Part shown: positions 17,676 through 25,650 of the stretch, in pieces
Layout: each line of letters starts with the position of its first letter
Position numbering within the stretch: position 1 is the first letter of the stretch
Source: Paenibacillus urinalis
Lineage (GTDB): Bacteria; Bacillota; Bacilli; Paenibacillales; Paenibacillaceae
NCBI RefSeq assembly: GCF_028747985.1
Contig: NZ_CP118108.1
Location: 1,121,501-1,185,500, forward strand
Length of the DNA: 64,000 bases
Direction of reading: 5' to 3'
Notes under the pieces: model-generated
What the model saw: the letters and a program-made list of their open reading frames with translations, nothing else
Databases searched by the model: none
What the model was told of the DNA's origin: nothing
Program-made: the position numbers and the translations under genes

Positions 17676-17682
17676 ATTACAA

Positions 17683-17721
17683 AAAGCCTGGATCGACCAT
17701 CAATTGTCGATACCAGGCTTT
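17683..17721 (-). terminator. Rho-independent terminator of the AEC transporter gene
   Basis: AAAGCCTGG/CCAGGCTTT and TCGAC/GTCGA arms form a strong hairpin. On the minus strand the stem is followed by TTTTTG. Confidence 0.85.
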
Positions 17722-17729
17722 GCTTCTGT

Positions 17730-18653
17730 TTATGCAAATGATTTAGCCAATGCGATAAGTCCGATCAGGGTGATGATGTTAAACAGTGTAGAGATAAGCA
17801 CGGTCTGTGCTGCAAAATCCGGTTCGTTCTGATACTCTTCTGCAAGGATGGAGGAGTTAACGCCTGTTGGCATCCCAGAAGCGATAATTAATGCCTGAGC
17901 TGTAATGCCTTCAAGACCAAGTGCAAATACCAATGTGATACCAATGGCAGGACCCACAAGCAGACGAATGATCATACTGATGTATACGCTGAGCCGTCCA
18001 AACCGGAGCGGATATTTCATAATCTGGGCTCCAAGCGTGAGGAGCGCAACGGCTACCATGGAATCTCTCGCATAATCGAGCGGCATGGAGAGAAAGGTCG
18101 GCAGCGGTGCATCAAGTACGTTCCACAGGATACCGAGCAGAAGCGCGTAAGGAACAGGCATTTTTAAAAAACCAATGATGACACTTCGATAATTCCCTTT
18201 CAGCTTGGCCCCTTGAATAGACAGGACCCCGTACGTAAAGGTCAGCAGGCTTTGCATCGACATAATGAAGGCCTGAACCGATGCAGCCATCGGATCTCCC
18301 TTAAACACGAGCGCACTGATGGGCATTCCATAGTTTCCGGCATTATCCAGCATAATACTATTGTTGAAGGCAGCCTTCATACCTTTGCTGAATTTAAAGG
18401 ATTTGGAGACGATGGACCCGATAATATATAAAATGAATGCATACAAAAAATAAAATAAAACGATGGTCCCGAGCAGCTTCCCAGACATTTCGGATAGGTA
18501 CATGCTCATAAACACGGCAGCAGGTGTAATAAAATAGAAATTAATCTTCGAAAGTGTGTAGAGATCGAGATTGAACGCACGCTGCATCAGTGACCCGACC
18601 GCAATAAGCACAAATACAGGCAGAACCACTTCCAGCAAGATGTCAGCAATCAT
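17730..18653 (-). CDS. AEC family transporter (auxin efflux carrier fold)
   Basis: This 307-residue membrane protein has about ten hydrophobic helices arranged as two halves, with the family features NAGNYGMPISALVF and ASGMPTGVNSSILAEEYQ. AEC carriers export or import organic acids, amino acids or similar anions; the substrate cannot be predicted. It is a single gene with its own terminator, convergent with the WYL cassette and relic R2. Confidence 0.9.
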   Translation of the reverse strand: MIADILLEVVLPVFVLIAVGSLMQRAFNLDLYTLSKINFYFITPAAVFMSMYLSEMSGKLLGTIVLFYFLYAFILYIIGSIVSKSFKFSKGMKAAFNNSIMLDNAGNYGMPISALVFKGDPMAASVQAFIMSMQSLLTFTYGVLSIQGAKLKGNYRSVIIGFLKMPVPYALLLGILWNVLDAPLPTFLSMPLDYARDSMVAVALLTLGAQIMKYPLRFGRLSVYISMIIRLLVGPAIGITLVFALGLEGITAQALIIASGMPTGVNSSILAEEYQNEPDFAAQTVLISTLFNIITLIGLIALAKSFA

Positions 18654-18781
18654 GAAGTTTTCAGCTTCTTTCTATCAAGTTATGTAACATTTCTGAATGT
18701 TTTCAAACACTCGTTACATTATAGCACTTTAGCGAAGCTGTGGAGATGGTAAGTTTCATTCTTTTTTTAATAAGCCTGTGT

Positions 18782-19609
18782 TTATAAATTATGGGTTTCT
18801 TCGATTAGGCTTTGAAGCTTCGCCGCCGCGAGCCCCAGCTGATGTGGATCAGGGGAGAGCAGCTCTATAATCTCATCAATACGCTGCTTATAGTGAGCAG
18901 GCTTCAAGTCAAAACCTTCGATCAACTGAACGGCCCGTTTTTCGTTGATGCAGTGCTGTTCATTTTTGGCGAACAAGATCTGGTTCAAGCAGGACAGGCT
19001 TCTGAATACATGACCCATCACATAATAGCTGTCGTCTTTGGTGACACTTTTCTGGGAAAGCATCAAGGAGAAGGAGGACTCAAACGAGAAGAAATCGATC
19101 ATATTCTGTTTATACGCCCCTGGATAAGGGGTTATTTTTTGTTTTAGTGAGGCAAGACGTTGGTCAGAATCAATCAAAATTTGAGCAATGGCGAGTTCGC
19201 CCATATACATCCCATTGATGTAAGCATGAGGGTGACCAGGCTGATAGCTGGCTTCTATTTTTCCGCCGAGACATTCCTGAATCACGTGCTCCACACGTAC
19301 AAGATCCCGCAGGATCAGATCGACAGGACATCCATCGATAACAAACCATCCCCCAGCGTTAACCCATGGTCCCCAGCCTCCAATCGGGGAAATAGGCTCG
19401 CGGACTGGCTCATCATTTAGATCCATCACAGCCTTATTGATCTCATCAATGCTAAATCCTGCCTGCAAATCATAATAAATGCCGATATCGATATCCGAGT
19501 CCGTTTGGTGGGTTCCTCTCGCGCGGGAGCCGCCAAGAACGATACCGACAATGCCTGGAACATGGGATAGAAGGGTTGTCACCTTATTCAATAACGGAGT
19601 GATATCCAT
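18782..19609 (-). CDS. Nucleotidyltransferase-fold protein
   Basis: This 275-residue protein carries the nucleotidyltransferase signature GGSRARGTHQTDSDIDIGIYY at residues ~27-48, including the GS and D-x-D metal-binding aspartates. The rest is helical, as in aminoglycoside adenylyltransferase-like enzymes. GGAGG lies nine bases before the ATG at 19609; an ATG 21 bp further upstream has no site. Such proteins often transfer AMP to small molecules, but the substrate is unknown. It is not close enough to a known resistance enzyme to call it one. Confidence 0.8.
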   Translation of the reverse strand: MDITPLLNKVTTLLSHVPGIVGIVLGGSRARGTHQTDSDIDIGIYYDLQAGFSIDEINKAVMDLNDEPVREPISPIGGWGPWVNAGGWFVIDGCPVDLILRDLVRVEHVIQECLGGKIEASYQPGHPHAYINGMYMGELAIAQILIDSDQRLASLKQKITPYPGAYKQNMIDFFSFESSFSLMLSQKSVTKDDSYYVMGHVFRSLSCLNQILFAKNEQHCINEKRAVQLIEGFDLKPAHYKQRIDEIIELLSPDPHQLGLAAAKLQSLIEETHNL

Positions 19610-19801
19610 TTTGTTCAGCCTCCATTTCATTTCTGTTCTATAGCAAACATTTCAGCACAAGGATGGGAAGAGCTTCTTGGAAGATTGGATTCTTTTATCA
19701 ACGTTCGGGTATTGTTATTATAGAATCTACTTTATCAAATAATCGGAGCAACGATCTACCAGAGATCAATGTATATTTTTTAGCTAAGGAGCTTGTTACA
19801 T

Positions 19802-20317
19802 ATGGAGGCAATTCTAGATCATTTGGAGCCAGGGCTCCAAGTCGTATTTATCGGGTTTAATCCAAGCATACGTTCAGGGGAAACGGGTCATCATTATGCC
19901 AATCCAAGGAACAATTTTTACCGGATACTATATCAGGCAGGTCTGACTCCTCGTCTGTATCAAGCAGAGGAAGATCAGGATTTACTGAAGCTGGGCTACG
20001 GGTTCACCAATATCGTCGCAAGACCGACGAAAGGTATTGAAGATATTACGAAAGAGGAGTATGCGGAAGGCAGGATCCTGCTGAAGAATAAGCTGGAACA
20101 GTATAGACCAGAAGTCGCCTGCTTCGTTGGCAAGGGTGTATATGCCCAGTATTCCAAAAGATCAAAAGCCGATTGGGGTTTCCAATCTGAACCTTATCTA
20201 AAAGGAATGCATGAATTTGTGGCACCGTCCTCCAGCGGGCTGGTTCGAATGCCAATGGCGGAAATTATCGATATCTACAAGCAGTTAAGTGACTATGTGC
20301 ATAGTGAACGAAGCTAA
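19802..20317 (+). CDS. mug: Mug-type G/U (G/T) mismatch-specific uracil-DNA glycosylase
   Basis: This 171-residue enzyme excises uracil or ethenocytosine from mismatches in DNA. It has the family motif GFNPSIRSGETGHHYANPRNNFYRIL, where the Asn of GFNPS is the catalytic position. VACFVGKGVY and the C-terminal SSGLVRMP form the DNA-intercalation loop. I chose the ATG at 19802 with AAGGAG ten bases upstream over a TTG at 19793. It is monocistronic, with a terminator at 20322. Confidence 0.9.
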   Translation: MEAILDHLEPGLQVVFIGFNPSIRSGETGHHYANPRNNFYRILYQAGLTPRLYQAEEDQDLLKLGYGFTNIVARPTKGIEDITKEEYAEGRILLKNKLEQYRPEVACFVGKGVYAQYSKRSKADWGFQSEPYLKGMHEFVAPSSSGLVRMPMAEIIDIYKQLSDYVHSERS

Positions 20318-20321
20318 ATTG

Positions 20322-20362
20322 AAGCATCTTGCAGAAGGAGGTATTTTGCAGGATGCTTTTTG
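20322..20362 (+). terminator. Terminator after mug
   Basis: AAGCATCTTGCA pairs with TGCAGGATGCTT, with one mismatch. TTTTT overlaps the end. Confidence 0.75.
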
Positions 20363-20422
20363 GTTTGTAAATATGGCAGTGCCCCGAATAGAAGTCAGAC
20401 AATAGGAGGGATATGCAGACGG

Positions 20423-20521
20423 ATGTCGAAATACGGTCTTGATGGGCATAGAGATGCAAAATCATTTGGAAAGGCAATGAATGTGGTTTTACGTCATAAG
20501 CCCGTGCTATCATTAGAATGA
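20423..20521 (+). CDS. Possible 32-residue small protein
   Basis: An ATG at 20423, twelve bases after AGGAGGG, opens a frame of 32 residues starting MSKYGLDGHRDAKSFG and ending at TGA 20519-20521. It is basic, with no membrane segment. The ribosome site is good but rather distant, and I recognise no family. It may be a real small gene or a chance frame in the 277-bp gap between mug and the epimerase gene. Confidence 0.25.
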   Translation: MSKYGLDGHRDAKSFGKAMNVVLRHKPVLSLE

Positions 20522-20594
20522 TAGATCGTTTAGTTGATGCTTGCACCGAAATATTAAAAGTACTTGCGGTCATAATCTAGCGGAGGTGGATAAC

Positions 20595-21614
20595 ATGAAA
20601 GCGCTTTTTATTGGAGGCACAGGTACCATCAGTTCTGCGATCACTCGTCAGCTTCTCGAACAAGGCTGTGAGCTGTATCTGCTCAATCGAGGGAATCGGA
20701 ACGAAAGCTTTGCAGCAGGAGCAACGGTTCTGCAAGGGGATATTAATGATGAAGAACAGGTCGCTGGACTGATTCAGGATCTGCAGTTTGATGTCGTGGC
20801 GGATTTTATTGCATTTCATCCAGCTCATGTGGAGCGGGACTACCGCTTGTTTAAGGATAAAACCAAGCAGTATATGTTTATCAGCTCAGCTTCAGCATAT
20901 CAGACACCGTTGTCGGACTACCGTATTACAGAGGGAACTCCACTATCCAATCCGTACTGGGAGTATTCCAGGAACAAGATCGCATGTGAAGAGTATCTAA
21001 CACAGCAGTATCGGGAGCACGGATTCCCAATCACGATCGTTCGGCCAAGCCACACGTATGATGAAAGATCAATTCCGCTCGGCGTTCATGGCAGCGGCGG
21101 TTCATGGCAGGTTGCAAAGCGCATGCTTGAGCATAAGCCGGTCATTATTCATGGAGACGGTACATCATTATGGACGATGACCCATAATCGTGATTTTGCG
21201 AAAGGCTTTATCGGTCTAATGGGGAATATCCATGCCATTGGAGAAGCTGTCCATATTACCTCGGATGAGACGGTCACCTGGAATCAAATCTATGAAATTA
21301 TAGCCGACAGCCTCGGTGTGAAGCTGAATGCCGTTCATGTGGCGTCGGAGTTTCTGGATGCGTGCAGCACTCAGGACTATAGAGGAGGTCTGCTTGGCGA
21401 TAAAGCCAACTCCGTCGTGTTTGATAATTCCAAGCTGAAGCGACTGGTCCCTGATTATGTGGCTACGACTCGGCTGGATCAAGGGATCAAGGAGACTGTC
21501 CAACATATACTTGCACATCCAGAACTGCAAAAAGAGGATAAGGAATTTGATATTTGGTGCGATAAAGTAATTCAGGCCCTTGATGCGGCTGCAAATATAC
21601 TCGTGGAAAAATAG
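20595..21614 (+). CDS. NAD-dependent epimerase/dehydratase family protein
   Basis: This 339-residue extended short-chain dehydrogenase begins with the Rossmann motif MKALFIGGTGTISS (GGTGxxS variant). It continues with GDINDEEQ, the FISSASAY block and the active-site pattern Y-x3-K as YSRNK. Its closest type is the nucleotide-sugar epimerase or isoflavone-reductase-like group; substrate unknown. GGAGG precedes the ATG at 20595 by eight bases; the open frame upstream lacks a site. Confidence 0.87.
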   Translation: MKALFIGGTGTISSAITRQLLEQGCELYLLNRGNRNESFAAGATVLQGDINDEEQVAGLIQDLQFDVVADFIAFHPAHVERDYRLFKDKTKQYMFISSASAYQTPLSDYRITEGTPLSNPYWEYSRNKIACEEYLTQQYREHGFPITIVRPSHTYDERSIPLGVHGSGGSWQVAKRMLEHKPVIIHGDGTSLWTMTHNRDFAKGFIGLMGNIHAIGEAVHITSDETVTWNQIYEIIADSLGVKLNAVHVASEFLDACSTQDYRGGLLGDKANSVVFDNSKLKRLVPDYVATTRLDQGIKETVQHILAHPELQKEDKEFDIWCDKVIQALDAAANILVEK

Positions 21615-21654
21615 GCGGCGCAGCCAGCCAACTACGAACCAGCTTCACAATAAA
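21612..21654 (+). repeat. Degenerate edge of the structured-repeat family
   Basis: From the stop of the epimerase gene the sequence GCGGCGCAGCCAGCCAAC resembles the right edge of the long hairpins at 24173-24683 (AGCGGCGCAGCAGCCAACC). It is followed by a hairpin close in sequence to hairpin 1 of that repeat. It looks like a decayed partial copy. Confidence 0.4.
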
Positions 21655-21690
21655 AGGTCCGAAATCTGCCACAGCAGTCTCGGATCTTTT
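21655..21690 (+). terminator. Terminator of the epimerase gene
   Basis: GGTCCGA/TCGGATC (one G-U) and CTGC/GCAG arms are followed by TTTT. The hairpin is nearly the same as those at 24173 and 24435. Confidence 0.8.
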
Positions 21691-21774
21691 ATTGATTTTC
21701 GCTGATCTTCCGCATAATGAAAATATCATTCCCTCTAGAAAATCCCTCTTCAAGGGCAATCATTTATATATTCC

Positions 21775-23307
21775 TCATTGTAGTGGTGGGGTAAGCTCTT
21801 TGGCTGCAGCGTCGAAAGCTGCATGCCAGTCTTTCGTAATAATGCTTCCAATGTATCCATCTGGTCGGATCAATACTAATGTGTCTCTAGTGATGCCATA
21901 GATACTGTTCAGATTACCGGTGCTGTCAATGATGCAATTATGATCAATTCTGCCATGGGTCTCCACTGAGTAGCGATGTAGTTTGGCACCTGTAGCTGGC
22001 CACGTCAGCTCGTGAAGTGCCTTGGTAGCGTTAGCTCCAAAGGCCAACAGAGTGAAGTGCGGCCCTTGATAGACGTTAAAGAGTCGCCGTATCCCATCCT
22101 GTCCGATACAAGTTGAGTCCGGTGCTCGGTCACCAACACGGAGGGTTTTGGTAGCAGGTGCTTCCATTGGTGCAAGTAGACCACCATGATAAGAGATACC
22201 GAGCTGTCGTTCTTCGTCTCCTCGCTTAAGGCTGGATAGACGATGCTGCTTGAGTCCGGAGTATAGCTCATTAGATCTGCCAAGTACGAATGCGGCAATT
22301 GGCAGTCGTTCGTTCTCATAGCTGTCAAGGAGACGGTCAGGAGCACCTGCAATCACCTGGCTGAGCTTCCAGCCGAGGTTGTAGGCGTCCTGGACTCCAG
22401 TATTAAGACCTTGCCCTCCAGCCGGAGTATGGACATGGGCGGCGTCACCGGCCACGAAAATCCTTCCTGAGCGATAGTGCTCAGCGAGCCTGACGTTTGG
22501 CCGGAATATCGAACTCCAAGTGATGTCATGGAGCTTCAAACCGGTAAGCTTATAAAAATGGGCTGCCAACGCGGTATTGTGAAGGTCGGGTGTTTCGTTT
22601 GGTGCCAGTTTAATCATAACCTGGAACTGGTTCGTGTGGGGCAAGGGGCATGCTGCGACAGATTTACCTTGAGTTCGTGGCCATATATGCCACCGTTTGC
22701 TTGATAATCCATCAATTGTAGCATCGATAATGATCATTCGGTCGGATTCATCGGTATCGCCGATGAATCGCGTACCCAGTACTTTTCGAACGGTGCTCGA
22801 ACCCCCGTCGGCCCCGACCAGATATCTGCTGCGTATTTGTTCTCCTGTAGAGAGAGTCACTGTCACCCCATCTGCATCTTGTTCAAAGTCTTCCACCGAG
22901 GTATTAAACTCAATACATAGTCCTTGACGTTCGAGGAGACGGTGCAAGATAGCGTCAGTACGAAGCTGTGGCAGTAGTAGGATATTTGGATAAGGTATAT
23001 CTGGAGTTGGCTTGCTTTGCATTTGCATACGCCACGGTATAGTGATCGGTCCGATGTGGAGTCCTGCAAGCGGGTATGGTCCGCCTTCATTGTGAGCTTC
23101 TTCAAGTACGCCGAGGTCTTCGAAGACCTCCTGGGTCCGGGGTTGAATCCCCTTAGCACGGGAGCCTTTAAAAGCATGTGCTGCCTTGTCGACTAGACGG
23201 ACGCGAAGGCCGCGTCGGAGTAAATCCGCAGCCAGTGTGGAGCCGGTAGGACCTGCTCCAGCAATAAGTACGTCGATATAATGCTGGTCGGTGGGTTTGA
23301 TCGTCAT
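21775..23307 (-). CDS. FAD-dependent aromatic hydroxylase (PheA/TfdB type)
   Basis: This 510-residue flavoprotein monooxygenase has the GxGxxG motif in IAGAGPTGSTLAADLL, the DG motif in VGADGGSSTVRKVLG and the GD motif in FVAGDAAHVHTPAGGQGLN. A thioredoxin-like C-terminal domain is typical of phenol, resorcinol or polyketide hydroxylases. It would hydroxylate an aromatic ring using NAD(P)H and oxygen. The ATG at 23307 has AGGAG eleven bases upstream. It is divergent from a MarR-type regulator, with shared palindromes between them. The substrate is unknown. Confidence 0.9.
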   Translation of the reverse strand: MTIKPTDQHYIDVLIAGAGPTGSTLAADLLRRGLRVRLVDKAAHAFKGSRAKGIQPRTQEVFEDLGVLEEAHNEGGPYPLAGLHIGPITIPWRMQMQSKPTPDIPYPNILLLPQLRTDAILHRLLERQGLCIEFNTSVEDFEQDADGVTVTLSTGEQIRSRYLVGADGGSSTVRKVLGTRFIGDTDESDRMIIIDATIDGLSSKRWHIWPRTQGKSVAACPLPHTNQFQVMIKLAPNETPDLHNTALAAHFYKLTGLKLHDITWSSIFRPNVRLAEHYRSGRIFVAGDAAHVHTPAGGQGLNTGVQDAYNLGWKLSQVIAGAPDRLLDSYENERLPIAAFVLGRSNELYSGLKQHRLSSLKRGDEERQLGISYHGGLLAPMEAPATKTLRVGDRAPDSTCIGQDGIRRLFNVYQGPHFTLLAFGANATKALHELTWPATGAKLHRYSVETHGRIDHNCIIDSTGNLNSIYGITRDTLVLIRPDGYIGSIITKDWHAAFDAAAKELTPPLQ

Positions 23308-23347
23308 CTCAGTGTTCACTCCTGTTTTGTTCTGTATCCGTTTTTTG

Positions 23348-23358
23348 TTTCTAAGAAA
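23348..23358. promoter_or_regulatory. Candidate MarR operator, site 1
   Basis: The perfect palindrome TTTCTAAGAAA lies in the gap between the hydroxylase and the MarR gene. It shares the pattern TTTC-N3-GAAA with site 2; their centres are 66 bp apart. Confidence 0.55.
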
Positions 23359-23411
23359 TAATAAAGTTTCTAATGAACAATATTAAAGAGCTTAATGATT
23401 TATGTCAACAT

Positions 23412-23426
23412 AGTTTCGTGGAAACT
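23412..23426. promoter_or_regulatory. Candidate MarR operator, site 2
   Basis: The perfect 15-bp palindrome AGTTTCGTGGAAACT lies 65 bp before the MarR start. Its inner TTTC-N3-GAAA matches site 1. An additional AAAGTTTCT half-site lies at about 23364-23371. Confidence 0.6.
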
Positions 23427-23491
23427 TTATTGGTGAGCTTCTTCTTGATATACTGGATTTTAAGTTAACCACCATTTCCGGAGGAAAATAG

Positions 23492-24166
23492 ATGACAGAT
23501 GATTTAGGAGTACAAAAAAAAGATCGACTTATAAACGAATTGATGGGAACAGTGAATGCTCTACAGCAAAAATTTCAAGGAGAAGAGGATGAAGAAAAAC
23601 AGTGGCTTATTCAAAATAGTCCTAATCCAGTCATTGCAGAATTGATGAAGGATATGACTGTCAGTATGCTGCATGTGTTGAGCGCCATTGGTAAGCTTGA
23701 GCCTGTCAATGGGATAACGATATCGAAGCAATTCGGCTTTTCAAAAGGGAATGTTTCTAAAATCACGAGAAGATTGGCAGATAAAAAAATTATTGATTTT
23801 GAATATATTCCTGGAAATAAAAAGGAAGTTCTGTTTCGTACAACATCACTAGGCAGAGAAATTAATCGTTTGCATGAAGCATTGCATCAAAAAATAGATT
23901 TTGGGGTCCATCGATTCTTGCAGCGGTATAACGAAGAGGAGTTGGAATTTCTCGTTAAGGTTCTACATGAAACATGGCAGACATCATGGATTTATCCGGA
24001 GACAAATGAGAATCCAAATGAACTCAGCCAGAGTACAAGCGAAGTACTAGGTAATCCTATTGTTTCCAAGGAAATGAGCGAAGTCACTGAGATGCTAAAT
24101 AAGCTGGATTCACGTGATTTAAAGAAAGCGAAAGCAATCCTTCATGCTGTATTTTTTTCGGAGTAG
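23492..24166 (+). CDS. MarR family transcriptional regulator
   Basis: This 224-residue protein has a winged helix in the middle (VNGITISKQFGFSKGNVSKITRRLADKKIIDF) with the beta-wing around FEYIPGNKKEVLFRT. It carries a ~45-residue N-terminal and a ~60-residue C-terminal helical extension, longer than the usual ~150-residue MarR. GGAGG is seven bases before the ATG. It is divergent from the flavin hydroxylase, which it likely represses until an aromatic ligand binds. The two TTTC-N3-GAAA palindromes between them are the likely sites. Confidence 0.88.
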   Translation: MTDDLGVQKKDRLINELMGTVNALQQKFQGEEDEEKQWLIQNSPNPVIAELMKDMTVSMLHVLSAIGKLEPVNGITISKQFGFSKGNVSKITRRLADKKIIDFEYIPGNKKEVLFRTTSLGREINRLHEALHQKIDFGVHRFLQRYNEEELEFLVKVLHETWQTSWIYPETNENPNELSQSTSEVLGNPIVSKEMSEVTEMLNKLDSRDLKKAKAILHAVFFSE

Positions 24167-24172
24167 AAAAAA

Positions 24173-24434
24173 GGTCCGACATCTGCTTCCGCAGTATCGG
24201 ACCTTTTTCATAATTCCCCCACATCAGTTAATAAGAAGTGTGGGGGATGCTCTTAACGGAGGTTGGCTGATAAGCGAAGAGAGCGAAGGGGTACAGAGAG
24301 AAGCGCCAGCGCTCGTATTTGGTTTGGAGAGATAACCTTAGATAATCCAATCAGAGCTCTCCAAACCAAGAACGATCGAACGTACCTTTCGCTATCGAAG
24401 CGGAACAGCCAGCTAACACGAATTTCATAAAAAA
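24173..24434 (+). repeat. Three-hairpin structured repeat, copy A1
   Basis: The parts are hairpin 1 (24173-24203, GGTCCGA/TCGGACC with inner CTGC/GCAG, then TTTTT, also serving as terminator of the MarR gene), hairpin 2 (24216-24246, CCCCCACA/TGTGGGGG) and the long hairpin from 24258 to about 24414. The core carries AGAAGCGCCAGCGCTCG, an inner GGTTTGGAGAG/CTCTCCAAACC stem and AAGAACGATCG (24368-24378). It is nearly identical to copy A2 for about 230 bp. Confidence 0.85.
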
Positions 24435-24683
24435 GGTCCGACATCTGCTTCTGCAGTATCGGACCTATTTCATAATCCCCCCCACATCAGTTAATAAGAA
24501 GTGTGGGGGATGCTCTTAACGGAGGTTGGCTGATAAGCGAAGAGAGCGAAGGGGTACAGAGAGAAGCGCCAGCGCTCGTATTTGGTTTGGAGAGATAACC
24601 TTAGATAATCCAATCAGAGCTCTCCAAACCAAGAACGATCGAACGTACCTTTCGCTATCGAAGCGGCGCAGCAGCCAACCTCC
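24435..24683 (+). repeat. Three-hairpin structured repeat, copy A2
   Basis: This is a tandem copy of A1, offset by 262-263 bp. Hairpin 1 is at 24435-24465 and hairpin 2 follows. The long hairpin spans 24521-24683 and is closed by the perfect 12-bp pair GGAGGTTGGCTG/CAGCCAACCTCC. The right edge differs from A1 after about 24666. It fills the gap between the MarR gene and the convergent isomerase gene. Confidence 0.85.
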
Positions 24684-24701
24684 TGCTTTTTCCCAACTAA
24701 C

Positions 24702-25583
24702 TCAATATCCCCGATACTTCTTAATAAACTGAACCGCCTTCTTAATATCTTCCTCCGGTGTACTGCCAACCTCGCGCTCAATCGTCAGATAGCCTTTATA
24801 GCCAATCTCCTGTAAAGCGGCAAAGTAAGCATCAAAATCCACCTGACCTTCACCAAGAGGCACTTCTAAAAAGGCCGCTCCCGAGGAGGCCATCTCCGCA
24901 ATCTTCTCATGCGTCATCCCTTCATAGCCGAGGTAGCCATATACTTCCTTAGGATCAATAGGTCGGGTCTGCCTGCCGTCCTTCACATGCGTATGAACGA
25001 TGTAATCCTTGAGCAGCTTTACACCTTCGACGGGATCATCGCCAGTCACCATGACCATATTGGCAGGATCGAAGTTGACCGACACTCCGTTTGTACTGAG
25101 AGAATCAAGGAAGCTCTTCAGATGGGCGGCGCGTTCAGGGCCGGTCTCGATTGCAAAATAGGCATTCATGCTCTTCGCATAGACGCCAAGCTCTTCACAG
25201 GCTTCCTGCATTGTGCTGTAAATAGAGCTGTTTACATCATCAGGGACGATGCCAATATGTGTGGTAACCACATCGGTGCCCAGCTCCACAGCGAGGTCTA
25301 GAATGCGCTTCGAGCGTTCGATCTTCTCACGGTTTGCTGCCGCATCCTGAAAGCCATGTCCGCCTAAATCCCCGCATAGTGCCGAGATTTCAAGCTCTAA
25401 GTCAGCAATATAGCTGCGCAGCTGCTTACGGTCTGTGCTTGTTAAGTTCTCAGGAGCCATTTCTCCAGAGACCGCATAGATTTGCACACCCTCTGCACCA
25501 ACCTCTTTGGCCTTTACGAGACCACCCTTGAGTCCTGCTTGGAAACTATCCGATATGACGCCGATCTTATTTGTAAAAGACAT
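24702..25583 (-). CDS. Sugar phosphate isomerase/epimerase (TIM barrel), third gene of operon
   Basis: This 293-residue protein has the xylose-isomerase-like barrel of the AP-endonuclease-2 superfamily: GVISDSFQ at the first strand, VTTHIGIVPDD, YFAIETGPE, VNFDPANMVM and HTHVKDGRQ supply the metal-binding E, D, H and E positions. LEVPLGEGQVDFDAYF is the usual end of the barrel. AGGAGG precedes the ATG. It lies downstream of a second isomerase and a Gfo/Idh/MocA dehydrogenase, suggesting catabolism of an inositol or keto-sugar. Confidence 0.88.
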   Translation of the reverse strand: MSFTNKIGVISDSFQAGLKGGLVKAKEVGAEGVQIYAVSGEMAPENLTSTDRKQLRSYIADLELEISALCGDLGGHGFQDAAANREKIERSKRILDLAVELGTDVVTTHIGIVPDDVNSSIYSTMQEACEELGVYAKSMNAYFAIETGPERAAHLKSFLDSLSTNGVSVNFDPANMVMVTGDDPVEGVKLLKDYIVHTHVKDGRQTRPIDPKEVYGYLGYEGMTHEKIAEMASSGAAFLEVPLGEGQVDFDAYFAALQEIGYKGYLTIEREVGSTPEEDIKKAVQFIKKYRGY

Positions 25584-25650
25584 ACAGTACCTCCTTATCT
25601 ACCTTCGTTCTAAAATTAAGTTTAGGGTTGGGGATTCAGTCCGCTAGATT

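Noticed and set aside
24253..24444. Minus-strand open frame in the A repeats (and a plus-strand one at 24526-24732)
   Set aside because: Both overlap the conserved hairpins and run into neighbouring unrelated sequence without start signals.
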